A DNA stretch of 64,000 nucleotides, taken from assembly GCA_001770855.1 (NCBI GenBank), contig MESE01000057.1, positions 1 to 64,000 of the forward strand, given 5' to 3'. The translations under genes and the position numbers were made by a program. The stretch comes from Burkholderiales bacterium RIFCSPLOWO2_02_FULL_57_36 (lineage in GTDB: Bacteria; Pseudomonadota; Gammaproteobacteria; Burkholderiales; Burkholderiaceae_D). Of this stretch, positions 48,095 to 58,830 are shown piece after piece; position 1 is the first letter of the stretch; each line of letters starts with the position of its first letter. Under the pieces are notes generated by a model that searched no databases, was not told the origin of the DNA, and worked only from the letters and a program-made list of their open reading frames with translations.

Positions 48095-48678
48095 TTGCGT
48101 GGAACACGTCCCATCAGGAAAAATTCGTCATTCGGCCGCATCGATATTGTGTTCGCCATCCGATTCGACAAGCCAAAGAAAGCGGTAACCGCCGTAATGT
48201 CCCAGATATCTTCGTCGTCGAAACCGTGCGTGCGCAATTCCGCATAGTCCTCATCCGTCACCTCCTGTGAATCAAGGCAAACCTTGATTGCAAAATCGAG
48301 CATCGCCTTTTGCCGCGGCGTGATATCGGCTTTCAGATGATTGGCTGCTACCTGATCGGCGATAAGCGGATTTTTCGAATAGATGCGCAACAGCGCACCG
48401 TGCGCCACCACACAATAAAGGCACCCGTTTTTTGCACTGGTTGCGGTCACGATCATTTCGCGATCCGCTTTAGTCAGAGTGCCGGTTTCCTTCAGCATCA
48501 GTGCATCGTGATATGCAAAGAACGCTCGAAACTCGGCCGGACGATGTGCAAGTGCGAGGAACACGTTCGGGACAAAGCCGGCTTTCTCCTGAACCGACAA
48601 AATAACTTGCCGAATATCGTCTGGCAGGTTATTCAGTTCCGGCACCGGGAAACGGGATAGAGGATATAAATCAGACAT
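48091..48678 (-). CDS. Peroxidase-related enzyme (AhpD/CMD family)
   Basis: A 195-residue carboxymuconolactone decarboxylase-family protein. The AhpD catalytic core is CLYCVVAHGALLR (CxxC then His) near residue 86, with the E at the position typical of AhpD. It looks like the peroxidase-related enzyme group (TIGR01926-type). It sits within the msbA-waaF operon, overlapping msbA by 1 bp and waaF by 4 bp. Its place in an LPS operon is odd; a role in thiol or peroxide defence is only inferred. Confidence 0.88.
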   Translation of the reverse strand: MSDLYPLSRFPVPELNNLPDDIRQVILSVQEKAGFVPNVFLALAHRPAEFRAFFAYHDALMLKETGTLTKADREMIVTATSAKNGCLYCVVAHGALLRIYSKNPLIADQVAANHLKADITPRQKAMLDFAIKVCLDSQEVTDEDYAELRTHGFDDEDIWDITAVTAFFGLSNRMANTISMRPNDEFFLMGRVPRK

Positions 48679-50420
48679 CAGATGCCCTCCTTGGAAAATT
48701 GCAAATGGTAGAGATTGGCATAGACGCCGTTCCCGGCCAGGAGCTCCGCATGCGAACCAATTTCCACAATGCGACCGTCCGACAGAACCACGATACGACT
48801 CGCCCGTTCAATAGTAGACAGACGATGCGCAATAACCAGCGTGGTCCTGTCATGCATCAATTGATTGAGCGCCTCCTGTACCGCACGTTCTGATTCTGAA
48901 TCCAATGCGGAAGTCGCTTCATCAAGGATTAAAATCGGAGCGTTCTTGTAGATGGCGCGCGCGATGGCCAAACGCTGTCGCTGCCCCCCGGACAAGCGCG
49001 TACCGTTATCGCCGATCGGCGTTTGCAGGCCTTGCGGCAAGTTGGCGATGACATCGGCCAAATGCGCGGCTTTGGCGGCCGCTTCGATGCGAATATGATC
49101 GGGGGCTGGATCTCCATATGCGATATTGGCGGCGACCGTATCGTCAAACAAAACAACGTGTTGACTAACCACGGCCATTTGCGCGCGCAAGCTCTCCAGA
49201 GAAATCTGTTCAATCGGCTCACCATCCAATCGAATTTCGCCGGTGCTGACTGAATAGAAGTTCGGGACCAGATTCACAAGGGTCGACTTCCCTCCTCCAG
49301 ACATACCGACAAATGCAATTGTTTCTCCCGGCATCACCGTCAGATCGATACTCGATAACGCGAGTCGACTCTGGCCAGGATATTGAAAGCCGACTGCGAT
49401 GAAATCGAGCCGGCCTGCAGCACGCTTATCCAATATTTTTCCACCGGTACGTTCCGGCGATGCATCGATCAATCCGAACACTGCGTCCGATGCCGCCAGT
49501 CCACGCTGCAATGGCCCGTTCACTTCGGCCAAATGCTTCAACGGAGTCAGCAACATCAACATTGCAGTAATGAACGACGCAAAGCCGCCCACGGTTGCCT
49601 GTCCTTGGCTAGCTTGAATCAATGCAATAACAATGACTACCGATACTGCACAGGCGGTCATGATTTGAGTGATAGGGACCGTAGCCGCATAGGTAATCGC
49701 CATACGCATTGCGTAATTGCGCAACTTCTCTGCGCGTTGTGCAAAGCGGGCCTTTTCATATTGTTGACCTCCAAATACCTTGATTACCTGGTGCGCTCTG
49801 GTGGTTTCCTCGATCACTTGGGTCAATTCTGCGTTGATTGTCAAAAAATTCTGCGTCAACTTGCGCAATCGCTTTCCCGTAAGGCGTACCACAATGGCGA
49901 TCAGCGGTATTAGCACCAAGGTAATCAGTGTCAGGCGCCAGTTAAGCCACATCAGATAGCTCAGCAACCCGATAACGGTCAACGTATCGCGTATCAAGGA
50001 AATGAATACGTTTTTGATCATATCGACAATTTGCTGAACCTCGAACATCATCGAATTGATTACCGCCCCCACTGAACTCGTTGCATAAAAACCGAGTGGC
50101 ACATCCAGCAGCCGATTGAAGGTTTGCTGTCGCAGCCGGTTCAAAACGCGGGTCGTCACCCAAGTCATCATGTAGGTGGTCATGAAAGTGGACACACCGC
50201 GAAGCGTAAAAATGCCTATGACGAAAACCGGGACGGCCCATATCGAAAAAGTCGGTCCACCCTCAACCGAAAAACCCTTGTCCAGTAAAACTTTCATCAT
50301 TGCAGCCAATGCGGGTTCCGTCGCAGCAGTGAATATCATGCCGAGAAACGCGAGCGCCAAACGCCCCTTGTAAGGGGGTAGCATCAACGCAAGCCGCTTT
50401 AGATGCGAATGCTTTTTCAT
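48678..50420 (-). CDS. msbA: MsbA, lipid A-core exporter
   Basis: A 580-residue ABC exporter: six N-terminal membrane helices, then the ATPase with Walker A GMSGGGKSTLVNL near residue 372, signature LSGGQRQRLAIARA and Walker B APILILDEATSALDSE. It flips lipid A-core across the inner membrane. First gene of a minus-strand operon that runs into the peroxidase-like gene, waaF, GT25 and waaL. Confidence 0.95.
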   Translation of the reverse strand: MKKHSHLKRLALMLPPYKGRLALAFLGMIFTAATEPALAAMMKVLLDKGFSVEGGPTFSIWAVPVFVIGIFTLRGVSTFMTTYMMTWVTTRVLNRLRQQTFNRLLDVPLGFYATSSVGAVINSMMFEVQQIVDMIKNVFISLIRDTLTVIGLLSYLMWLNWRLTLITLVLIPLIAIVVRLTGKRLRKLTQNFLTINAELTQVIEETTRAHQVIKVFGGQQYEKARFAQRAEKLRNYAMRMAITYAATVPITQIMTACAVSVVIVIALIQASQGQATVGGFASFITAMLMLLTPLKHLAEVNGPLQRGLAASDAVFGLIDASPERTGGKILDKRAAGRLDFIAVGFQYPGQSRLALSSIDLTVMPGETIAFVGMSGGGKSTLVNLVPNFYSVSTGEIRLDGEPIEQISLESLRAQMAVVSQHVVLFDDTVAANIAYGDPAPDHIRIEAAAKAAHLADVIANLPQGLQTPIGDNGTRLSGGQRQRLAIARAIYKNAPILILDEATSALDSESERAVQEALNQLMHDRTTLVIAHRLSTIERASRIVVLSDGRIVEIGSHAELLAGNGVYANLYHLQFSKEGI

Positions 50421-50883
50421 CGGTTAGCTTTCTGGGTCATTCACTTTGCGAAATCGACAACAACCTTCGCTATTTTTAAAAAACCAACGAAATTTCGTCG
50501 AAGACGGAATCGTTGCATTGCCGATTTAGGGTCATTCGTCCACTTATCCATTTTGACGCAAGACGCGTGGCCGCCAATCAGATTGGGCACGATTATATTT
50601 GATTATTCCCTGATGAAACCACCGGTCTCGATATCCCGATTCTCTCAATCAGGGTACAACGCACATGAATATCCTATAATCCGCTTGGAATTCCACCGAA
50701 CCCGTTCCGCGAACAATCGCGATAATGGGGCCTTACGATGTAAGACAGTGTGCTTTTGCCATCCAGGTGAGCGTTACATGACGCATTATCGGCCCAATGC
50801 ACGACGCCTTTTATGCCTCACGATGAGCTTCCAGAAAACTCATTGACGTACTACCCAACCAAAGGTCGGTCTTGAATAATGCC
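50421..50883. other. Intergenic region between msbA and the GT2 gene
   Basis: 463 bp without a convincing gene. It separates two divergent units. A TATAAT at 50675-50680 on the plus strand could serve the GT2 gene, but no good -35 is visible. I see no repeat. Confidence 0.5.
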
Positions 50884-51744
50884 ATGTTGATTTCCGTCGT
50901 CGTCACCACATATAACCGTCCCGATGCATTGCATGCAGTGATAACGGCCTTGATGGACCAAACGGATACGAACTTCGAAGTACTCATTTCAGACGATGGC
51001 TCTTCCGAGCAGACCCGGCGAACAATTGCTTCGTTAATGCATCGACAATACGCACGCAAACCCAAGAGAGTAATACACGCCTGGCAGCCGGATCAGGGCT
51101 TCAGAGCATCTGCGGCGCGCAATATGGGGGTGTTTGCGTCATGCGGAGATTACGTCATTTTTCTTGACGGCGACTGCATTCCAAGACCCGAATTCGTAGA
51201 ACGGCACCGAGTGCTCGCCGAACCTGGCTTTATGGTTTCCGGTAGCCGGGTCCTTCTGTCTTCGAAGCTTACGAGGCGTATCCTCTCGTGCGAGCAGTTG
51301 GTTCCACCGCACCTGCAAGATATGAGGTACTGGCTCAGACAGCGACTGTCAGGACATGCAAACAAAGTTCTTCCTTTGCTCTATTTTCCAGATCATCCAC
51401 TGCGGCACTATCGTTCAGTGAAATGGAGTCGGATCAAAAGCTGCAATCTCGCGATCTGGAGACGGGATTTTGTAGCCGTGAATGGATTTGATGAAAGCTT
51501 TGTCGGCTGGGGCCACGAGGATGCCGATCTGGTATTGCGCCTGGCTCGTCTCGGTATCAAACGCAAGGGCGGTGCATTCTCCACCGAGGTGTTCCATCTG
51601 TGGCACAACGAAAATACCCGTGCAACCGAGTCGGAAAATCGCCATCGCGTCGAAGAACGAATCAAGACCGGACTCATTGAAGCTACTATCGGATTGAGCG
51701 ACCATCCTCAGCCGGACCAGAGGATCGAGAAAATTATCGGGTAG
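50884..51744 (+). CDS. Glycosyltransferase family 2 with galactosyltransferase-like C-terminus
   Basis: A 286-residue GT-A enzyme. N-terminal LISVVVTTYNRPDALHAVI, DxD-type VIFLDGDCIPRP near residue 97, and a C-terminal GWGHEDADLVLRLARLGI as in glyco_transf_7C domains. The ATG at 50884 is used; a TTG four codons upstream is possible. Likely adds a sugar to LPS core or O-antigen; acceptor unknown. Confidence 0.87.
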   Translation: MLISVVVTTYNRPDALHAVITALMDQTDTNFEVLISDDGSSEQTRRTIASLMHRQYARKPKRVIHAWQPDQGFRASAARNMGVFASCGDYVIFLDGDCIPRPEFVERHRVLAEPGFMVSGSRVLLSSKLTRRILSCEQLVPPHLQDMRYWLRQRLSGHANKVLPLLYFPDHPLRHYRSVKWSRIKSCNLAIWRRDFVAVNGFDESFVGWGHEDADLVLRLARLGIKRKGGAFSTEVFHLWHNENTRATESENRHRVEERIKTGLIEATIGLSDHPQPDQRIEKIIG

Positions 51745-51762
51745 CCAGCCAAAATACGCAAT

Positions 51763-54700
51763 TCAATATTCGAACCAAACGTTTTCCTGCTTTAGCCATT
51801 CGCCCAATTTCGAGCGTAGCGCGTCATCCGCGCGTACCCGCCAATCATCCGATAACCTGATCTCGCCTTGAACGCCGTCCCTCATGTATTGCAACACGAT
51901 CGGGCAGGAAGTTCCGCTTTGCTGATACGGTGCAATCAAGTCACGGAGTTTCCTGGCATCTGCCTGGCCGTTCATTGAAAGGCGCAGGGCCTTGCCGAAC
52001 AATGCACGTGCTGCCGCAATATCCATTATCTTGTCCGCGGTAATGCGCAATCCGCCGGAAAACCGATCTTCCGATACTTTTCCCTGCACTGCCAGGAATT
52101 CATCCTCTTTAAACAAATTCTTGTTCGGATCGTACAGCTCGTTGTACACCGTGACATCGACGGTCGCACTTGCGTCGTCCAGGGTCACGATCACCATCTT
52201 GCCGCGCTGGGTCATTTGCGTACGCACCGCCGAAATAATGCCGGCGATCACTCTTGGCTCCCGCGCCGGAGCGAGATCGCATAGCTTGGTTCTGGCGAAT
52301 TTCCGGACTTCGTCTGCATAGGCATTAAACAGATGGCCCGACAGATAAAAACCGAGCGCCGTTTTCTCTTCGGTCAACTTTTGCTTTTCAGTCCATGGTG
52401 TCGCCCTTATGTACTCCGGCGCCGTCTCCATATCGTCATTGTCGCCGCCGAACAGGCTGACCTGATTTGCCGACGCTTCGGCTTGGTCCGCACATTCCAT
52501 CGCATAGCTGACCGATGCCAGCAGAATCGCCCGATCGACATTGAAACAATCGAATGCGCCACCGCGAATCAATGACTCGATCGTGCGCCGGTTGATCTGG
52601 CGCTTGTCGACACGCTTGCAGAAATCGAACAGATCGGTAAACGGTTTTTCCTGCCGTGCCGCGACGATTGCTTCAATCGCGCTCTGACCGGAACCCTTTA
52701 CCGCGCCCAAACCGTAGCGTATCTGCGTTACCTTCTTCTTGGTCACGCTCGGCGGGTCGCCCACCGGCATGAAGCGATAATCCGACAGGTTGATATCCGG
52801 CGGTAGCAGGCTCAGACCGCACACATCGATCGCATCTTCAACCAGGATCTTGATCTTGTCGGTGTCGTCCATGGCGAGCGACAAGTTGGCCGCCATGAAG
52901 GCAGCCGGATGATGCGCCTTCAGATAGGCAGTGTGATAGGACAGCAATGCATAGGCGGCGGCATGCGACTTGTTGAAGCCGTAACCGGCGAACTTTTCCA
53001 TCAAGTCGAAAATCTCATCGGCCTTCTCTTGCGACAAGCCATCCTTCGCGGCGCCGTCGCGGAAAATCTGCCGATGCTGGGCCATTTCTTCGGCTTTTTT
53101 CTTGCCCATCGCACGACGCAACAGATCCGCGCCGCCGAGCGAGTAGCCGCCGACCACCTGCGCCATCTGCATCACCTGCTCCTGATAGACCATGATGCCG
53201 TAAGTCTCGGACAGGATGCCTTCGGTCCGCGGATCGGGATAATCGAAACGCTCGCCGTGCTTGCGCTTGCAGAAATCAGGAATCAGGTCCATCGGGCCCG
53301 GACGGTAAAGCGCCACCAGCGCAATGATGTCTTCAAAGCGATCCGGCCGGGCATCTTTCAGCATGCCCTGCATGCCGCGGCTTTCCAGCTGGAATACAGC
53401 AACCGTTTTCGCCTTGGTGAGCAAGTCGTATGACGCTGCATCCTTGAGCGACAAGGTCTCCAGGCTGAAATCCGCCATCGCCGGGTCGAGTTGCTTGATA
53501 TAGCGCACCGCACGATCGAGGATCGTCAGCGTGGTCAGACCAAGAAAGTCGAACTTGACCAGGCCGACCGCTTCCACGTCGTCCTTGTCGTATTGCGACA
53601 CGACGCCTGCATCGCCGCCCTGCGTGTACAGCGGACAGAAATCGGTCAGCTTGCCGGGAGCGATCAACACGCCGCCGGCGTGCATGCCGATATTGCGTGC
53701 AATGCCTTCGACCTTCTGCGCCAGCTCAAGCAGCTGCTTGACCTCTTCCTCGTTTTCGTAGCGTTCCTTGAGCATCGGCTCTTCATTGAGCGCATCGGCA
53801 AGCGTCACCAGCTTGCCCGGCTTGAATGGAATCAGCTTGGAAATGCCGTCGCAAAAGTTGTATCCCATGTCGAGCACGCGCCCGACGTCGCGCACCGCCC
53901 CCTTGGCCGCCATGGTGCCGAAAGTCGCGATCTGCGATACTGCGTCCTTGCCGTAGCGTTCCTTGACGTACTGGATCACGCGGTCGCGCCCTTCCTGGCA
54001 AAAATCGATATCGAAGTCGGGCATCGATACCCGCTCAGGATTCAGGAAGCGCTCGAACAGCAGGTTGTAGGCAAGTGGATCAAGGTCGGTGATCGACAGC
54101 GAATACGCAACCAGCGAACCGGCGCCGGAACCACGGCCCGGGCCGACCGGTACGCCATTGTTCTTGGCCCACTGGATAAAGTCGGCAACGATCAGAAAAT
54201 AGCCGGGAAACCCCATCTTGCTGATAGTATCGGTCTCGAATTTCAAACGCGCTTCATAGCGCGGCCGCTCTTGCTCACGCACCGCATCGTCCGGATAGAG
54301 ATGCAGCAGACGGCTGTTCAAGCCTTGCTGCGCTTCCATCACCAGAAACGCATCGATCGTGACGCCGTCCGGTGTCGGAAAGTGCGGCAATTTCGGCTTG
54401 CCCAGTTCCAGGGTCAAATTGCAGCGCTTGGCGATTTCTAGCGAATTTTGCAACGCCGCCGGGATATCGGCAAACAGTTCCGCCATCTCGGCTTGCGTCT
54501 TGAAGCATTGCTGATCGTTGAAACGCCGTATGCGGCGTGAATTGGCGAGAATTTCCCCTTCGGCAATGCAGGTACGCGCTTCATGCGCGGTAAATTCTTC
54601 CTTGGTCAAGAATTGCACTGGATGTGTTGCGACCACCGGCAGTTGCAATTTGGCGGCCAGTTCGATCGATAGCCGCACCTGCTTTTCCATGTTGGGCTGG

Positions 54701-55227
54701 CCGGCGCGCTGTATCTCGATATAAAAGTGGCCTGGAAAAATATCGGCCCAGTGCCTGGCGCAGCGTTCGGCTGCGGCGGAATTGCCGTTCTCGATCGCGA
54801 TTCCAATATCGCCGAAATGCGCGCCTGATAATACGATCAATCCATCGCGCGGCTGCAATTGCTGCAGCCACTCGGTGCGGATTTCAGCGCGGCCGCGATG
54901 CAGATTGGTCAGCCACGCTTTCGATAACAGTTCACATAGCTGCAGATAACCGGCGGAATTTTTCGCCAACAATAAAAGCCGCGACGGTTTGTCGCGATCA
55001 TCGTTGTTCGTGATCCAGACGTCGCAACCAACGATCGGCTTGACGCCTTTGCCGCGCGCCGCTTTGTAAAACTTGACCATGCCGAACAGATTCGACAGAT
55101 CGGAGATTGCAAGCGCCGGTTGCGCGTCTTTGGCGGCCGCTGCAACGACGTCATCGATACGGACCAAGCCATCGACGATTGAATATTCTGAATGAAGACG
55201 GAGATGGATAAATTGCGGTGAAGTCAT
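51763..55227 (-). CDS. dnaE: DNA polymerase III alpha subunit
   Basis: An 1154-residue replicative polymerase. PHP domain at the N-terminus (FIHLRLHSEYSIVDG), polymerase active site near residue 395 (PDFDIDFCQEGRD), and later KSHAAAYALLSYHTAYLKAHHP. The C-terminal OB-fold and tau-binding region follow. Length is normal for DnaE1. Confidence 0.98.
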   Translation of the reverse strand: MTSPQFIHLRLHSEYSIVDGLVRIDDVVAAAAKDAQPALAISDLSNLFGMVKFYKAARGKGVKPIVGCDVWITNNDDRDKPSRLLLLAKNSAGYLQLCELLSKAWLTNLHRGRAEIRTEWLQQLQPRDGLIVLSGAHFGDIGIAIENGNSAAAERCARHWADIFPGHFYIEIQRAGQPNMEKQVRLSIELAAKLQLPVVATHPVQFLTKEEFTAHEARTCIAEGEILANSRRIRRFNDQQCFKTQAEMAELFADIPAALQNSLEIAKRCNLTLELGKPKLPHFPTPDGVTIDAFLVMEAQQGLNSRLLHLYPDDAVREQERPRYEARLKFETDTISKMGFPGYFLIVADFIQWAKNNGVPVGPGRGSGAGSLVAYSLSITDLDPLAYNLLFERFLNPERVSMPDFDIDFCQEGRDRVIQYVKERYGKDAVSQIATFGTMAAKGAVRDVGRVLDMGYNFCDGISKLIPFKPGKLVTLADALNEEPMLKERYENEEEVKQLLELAQKVEGIARNIGMHAGGVLIAPGKLTDFCPLYTQGGDAGVVSQYDKDDVEAVGLVKFDFLGLTTLTILDRAVRYIKQLDPAMADFSLETLSLKDAASYDLLTKAKTVAVFQLESRGMQGMLKDARPDRFEDIIALVALYRPGPMDLIPDFCKRKHGERFDYPDPRTEGILSETYGIMVYQEQVMQMAQVVGGYSLGGADLLRRAMGKKKAEEMAQHRQIFRDGAAKDGLSQEKADEIFDLMEKFAGYGFNKSHAAAYALLSYHTAYLKAHHPAAFMAANLSLAMDDTDKIKILVEDAIDVCGLSLLPPDINLSDYRFMPVGDPPSVTKKKVTQIRYGLGAVKGSGQSAIEAIVAARQEKPFTDLFDFCKRVDKRQINRRTIESLIRGGAFDCFNVDRAILLASVSYAMECADQAEASANQVSLFGGDNDDMETAPEYIRATPWTEKQKLTEEKTALGFYLSGHLFNAYADEVRKFARTKLCDLAPAREPRVIAGIISAVRTQMTQRGKMVIVTLDDASATVDVTVYNELYDPNKNLFKEDEFLAVQGKVSEDRFSGGLRITADKIMDIAAARALFGKALRLSMNGQADARKLRDLIAPYQQSGTSCPIVLQYMRDGVQGEIRLSDDWRVRADDALRSKLGEWLKQENVWFEY

Positions 55228-55333
55228 TGCGGTATTTTAACCGCTAGAAACCATGCAGAGAATGCCGATTTGGGAATCGTGAAAACGAAGTTTATAATAC
55301 CGATAAATCAATGACTTAGCGAAAATTACCGGT

Positions 55334-56212
55334 ATGCAATCCAGTTATAATTACGTCAATATTGCCGCTTATAAATTCATTAGCTTCAACGACACAGTCG
55401 AGAAACGCCCGCAATTTCAAGCCTTGTGCAAACAGCTGGAGTTGAAAGGGACGATCCTGTTGACTCCTGAAGGAATCAACCTGTTTTTGGCGGGTTTGCG
55501 TGAACCGGTCGATCGTTTTCTGGAATGGTTGCGCTCAGATGCGCGCTTTGCGGATATTCAAGTCAAGGAAAGCTATTCGGAAGAACAGCCGTTCAATCGC
55601 ATGCTAGTCAAGCTCAAGCGGGAAATCATCACGATGAACAACCCGCTGATCCAACCGGAAAAAGGTCGTGCACCCGCAGTCGAACCGGCCACATTGAAAC
55701 GCTGGCTGGACCAGGGCCATGACGACTCGGGCAAGCCGGTGGTCATGCTCGACACGCGCAATGCATTCGAAGTCGACGTCGGCAGTTTCGACGACACCAT
55801 CGATTACCGCATCGACAAGTTCAGCGAATTTCCGGAAGCGGTCGCGCAGCACAAGGATGCGCTCGCGGGAAAAACCGTCGTGACATTCTGCACCGGCGGC
55901 ATCCGCTGCGAAAAGGCTGCGATCCATATGCAAAACGTCGGCTTTGACAGCGTTTACCAGCTGGACGGCGGAATTTTGAAGTACTTCGAAGATGTCGGTG
56001 GCGCGCACTATACCGGCGACTGTTTTGTTTTCGATCGGCGCACTGCATTGAATCCGAAACTGGAACCGACTCCGACCGTGCAGTGTTATGCCTGTCGTGC
56101 GATAGTGACACCGCGCGAACAGATTTCGCCGCTGTACGTCTATGGCGTTTCATGTCCGCATTGCGCATCCATGGCAGCAAACGCCAATGAGGCCGCATCG
56201 AAGGCCGCATAA
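55334..56212 (+). CDS. trhO: tRNA uridine(34) hydroxylase TrhO (rhodanese-related)
   Basis: A 292-residue UPF0176/TrhO protein. N-terminal acylphosphatase-like domain ([17 protein letters not shown]), central rhodanese domain with the active-site loop [11 protein letters not shown] (C186), and a C-terminal zinc-like [12 protein letters not shown] with CPHC. TrhO makes 5-hydroxyuridine at tRNA position 34. It is divergent from dnaE. Confidence 0.94.
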   Translation: MQSSYNYVNIAAYKFISFNDTVEKRPQFQALCKQLELKGTILLTPEGINLFLAGLREPVDRFLEWLRSDARFADIQVKESYSEEQPFNRMLVKLKREIITMNNPLIQPEKGRAPAVEPATLKRWLDQGHDDSGKPVVMLDTRNAFEVDVGSFDDTIDYRIDKFSEFPEAVAQHKDALAGKTVVTFCTGGIRCEKAAIHMQNVGFDSVYQLDGGILKYFEDVGGAHYTGDCFVFDRRTALNPKLEPTPTVQCYACRAIVTPREQISPLYVYGVSCPHCASMAANANEAASKAA

Positions 56213-56229
56213 CCCGTCATTGCAAGCAA

Positions 56230-56928
56230 TCAAGGCAGGTCGAACAACAGTAGTTCGGCTTGTCGGCCCCGGTTCAGTTCGATTTCCGTTTCTTCGAGAA
56301 ACTTGAGCGCATCGCCGGCCTTGAGTGCAACGCCGTTCGCTGAAATGTCGCCGCGTGCAACATGCAGATAGGCACGGCGTCCTGCCGGAATCGCGATCCG
56401 GGCATGCTCGTTGTCGTCGAATAGACCGACATACAGTTTTGCATCCTGATGAATCGTCACCGATCCATCGCGGCCATCCGGACTGGCGACCAGGCGCAAC
56501 TGTCCGCGCTTCTGTGTCGCATCGAAATTCCTTTCTTCATAGCCGGGTTCGACACCGAGCACATTCGGTTCTATCCATATCTGCAGCAGATGGGTCTTTT
56601 GCTGCGCCGAGTGGTTGAACTCGGAATGCCGGACACCGGTGCCGGCACTCATGCGCTGCACATTGCCGGGACGGATCACGCTGCCGTTTCCCATGCTGTC
56701 CTTGTGCCCGAGCTCGCCTTCCAGCACATAGGTGATGATTTCCATGTCCCGGTGCGCATGGGTGCCGAACCCGGTGCCGGGAGCGATCCAGTCTTCATTG
56801 ATGACACGCAACGGACCAAAACCGATTTGAGTGGAATCGTAATAGTCCGCGAATGAAAAAGTATGATATGAATCCAGCCAGCCATGATTCGCATGGCCGC
56901 GGTCTTCGCTTTTGCGTACTTCGATCAT
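56230..56928 (-). CDS. Pirin family protein
   Basis: A 232-residue bicupin. HDHMH-type metal site appears as [17 protein letters not shown] near residue 55, followed by [21 protein letters not shown]. This matches the YhhW/pirin group, some of which act as quercetinases. It is convergent with trhO. Confidence 0.92.
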   Translation of the reverse strand: MIEVRKSEDRGHANHGWLDSYHTFSFADYYDSTQIGFGPLRVINEDWIAPGTGFGTHAHRDMEIITYVLEGELGHKDSMGNGSVIRPGNVQRMSAGTGVRHSEFNHSAQQKTHLLQIWIEPNVLGVEPGYEERNFDATQKRGQLRLVASPDGRDGSVTIHQDAKLYVGLFDDNEHARIAIPAGRRAYLHVARGDISANGVALKAGDALKFLEETEIELNRGRQAELLLFDLP

Positions 56929-57276
56929 GTCAGTGCCTCCATTTGTAGAACAGCGTTAATCACTACACGATTATAGAATCCGGGCGCACCATGAATGCTG
57001 ATCAAGTTCCGGAAATTCGCAATAGCTCTCCCAAAATATTTCCGCTACGGCCGTTCATCAAGAACGGCTTGTAATAACTCACAGGCAAACCGCCTGTCCT
57101 CAATTACTGCCGATTCATTCCGCTGGAAACCGGCTTCGTCCCTTTTGTGAACTTTCGTCACGTTTACATATTAGCCTGCCGATGCCGAACCAAATATCAA
57201 GGTTCACCGGTAGCCCTTTAGGCAATTCCGAAAATGGGGTCGGCTTTCATCGTTCCAATCAAGCCCAGGATAAAAA
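56929..57276. other. Intergenic region after pirin
   Basis: 348 bp without a convincing gene. A short hairpin GCCGTTC-ATCAA-GAACGGC lies at 57050-57068, followed by TTGT, too weak to call as a terminator. Nothing else is recognised. Confidence 0.4.
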
Positions 57277-57474
57277 ATGAGCTTACCAAAACCCGCAAGC
57301 AAATGGACGCGCCTGGCATCAGGATTGTTGGTAGTGGCAACCCTGAAAGGATGCGGCAGCGCAGACGCTTTACCCTCTCCCGTTCCCGCCGAGCCGACGC
57401 GGGCCCAAACCGACTCACGTTCCGCCGACTCCGTTACGTACGGCAATCGCTTCAACTCTCCTCTTCTTTATTAG
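57277..57474 (+). CDS. Possible small lipoprotein
   Basis: A 65-codon frame with a basic start, a hydrophobic stretch (LASGLLVVATLKGCGS) and a Cys that could be lipidated, though Lys at -2 is unusual for a lipobox. The mature part is short and Pro/Ser-rich. AGGA lies 8 nt ahead of the ATG. It may be an entericidin-like small lipoprotein or spurious. Confidence 0.4.
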   Translation: MSLPKPASKWTRLASGLLVVATLKGCGSADALPSPVPAEPTRAQTDSRSADSVTYGNRFNSPLLY

Positions 57475-57669
57475 GATAGGTGCATATTCGAATATTTATA
57501 CTTGGAGACAATTCGGCTCGCACCCATACGCTGCTGCAAGAGCTGGTGCGATCAGTTAAGAGGTTCCATCATGACTTACCTGGATCTCTTGCGGCATGTG
57601 TGTCATTTACAGATATGATTAAGTATCTTCTCAAAATAAAAAGCCGGCAATTCTACTGACGGTAAAACA

Positions 57670-58830
57670 TTGGATAACACTCAGAAAACCGACATCGATT
57701 CTGCAACCAGCACCATGCAGAAATCATCTTCTCTCTGGTATCACCGCGATTTCGCGATGACCGGTGTCGCCATCGTGTTGGTGGGTGCGACTGTGCTGGT
57801 TCTGCGCGCATACTTACCAAGGTGGGTTTTCGGAGGACACAATCCTGTCAACTGGTTGTGGCCTGTCACAATTTTTGCGTCTTACGTAGTACTCGGATTG
57901 GTGGCGCTGATCAGCGTGCGCGCCATCGACATATGGTTCAACCGGCGCACGATAGTGCCGCTATGGAGACCTATCGTCGTAGGCACAGTGGCAATTGTGA
58001 TGGCTACCGGCACAACCACAGGCATTATGATCGCCCCATTGTCCCGCTTGATTCTCGGTAGGGACCCAAGTTTGATCGGCATGTGGACTTTGAGCAGCGT
58101 TCTTGCTACCACCGCTTATATATGTTTCCTTCTGAACCGAGCTTCCGTAGCACAGCGTGAACAGGCATTTCGTTTACAGCTTGAAGCAGGCCTGCTTGGC
58201 ACCGCCCTGGCCGAGGCCGAGCTATCGACGCTGGAAGCGCAGATTGAACCTCATTTTTTATTCAACACATTGGCGCATGTAAAACGGCAATACCGAATCA
58301 ATGCAGCAGCCGCAGATCAGATGCTCGCGGCATTGATCGATTATCTTGATCGTGCGTTACCCGCCTTGAAGCGCACCGATTGGACCCTCGGGGATGAACT
58401 GGACCTGATTCAGGTTTATCTCGAAATCCTGACCCAACGGTTCGGAGCGCGGTTCCGTTTTTCAATCAGCGCGTTCGACAAAGATCGGACGATATGTCTT
58501 CCCGCACTGACCGTGGTGACGCTGGTCGAAAATGCCATACGTCATGGGCTTGGACCAAAATCCGGCAGCGGTTTTGTATCGATCCATGCAGAAAGTGAAA
58601 ATGCAGTACTCGTAATCGAAGTATGCGATGACGGCGTAGGGCTTCGCCAATCTTCAGGCAGCGGCCTCGGACTCGCGTCAATACGTGCCCGGCTGCAGCT
58701 TACGTTCGGCGATATGGCAGTGCTGAAAGTCGAGCCGAGGCATCCTGACGGCGTTCGCTCATCTATCCGGATTCCAACGGCCGTCTGCCATGCGAACGTT
58801 ACTCAAACAGAACTGGTTATCAGTCAATAG
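57670..58830 (+). CDS. LytS-like membrane sensor histidine kinase
   Basis: A 386-residue membrane kinase. Four hydrophobic helices (about 31-47, 64-82, 103-125, 138-155) with short loops are followed by the His_kinase domain, with the phospho-acceptor H195 in QIEPHFLFNTL. The N box LVENAIRHGLG (N288), G1 box CDDGVGL (D320/D321) and G2 box GSGLGLASIRARL make a full HATPase domain. The start is a TTG at 57670; an ATG at 57715 is possible. It precedes a degenerate relative and a LytTR regulator, so it should phosphorylate that regulator. Confidence 0.88.
   Translation: MDNTQKTDIDSATSTMQKSSSLWYHRDFAMTGVAIVLVGATVLVLRAYLPRWVFGGHNPVNWLWPVTIFASYVVLGLVALISVRAIDIWFNRRTIVPLWRPIVVGTVAIVMATGTTTGIMIAPLSRLILGRDPSLIGMWTLSSVLATTAYICFLLNRASVAQREQAFRLQLEAGLLGTALAEAELSTLEAQIEPHFLFNTLAHVKRQYRINAAAADQMLAALIDYLDRALPALKRTDWTLGDELDLIQVYLEILTQRFGARFRFSISAFDKDRTICLPALTVVTLVENAIRHGLGPKSGSGFVSIHAESENAVLVIEVCDDGVGLRQSSGSGLGLASIRARLQLTFGDMAVLKVEPRHPDGVRSSIRIPTAVCHANVTQTELVISQ

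Noticed and set aside
50403-50846. 147-codon plus-strand frame between msbA and the GT2 gene
   Set aside because: Composition lacks any family character, no ribosome site, and it starts inside the msbA 5' end.
57204-57455. Minus-strand 83-codon frame opposite the small lipoprotein candidate
   Set aside because: No ribosome site and no recognisable features; treated as a shadow.
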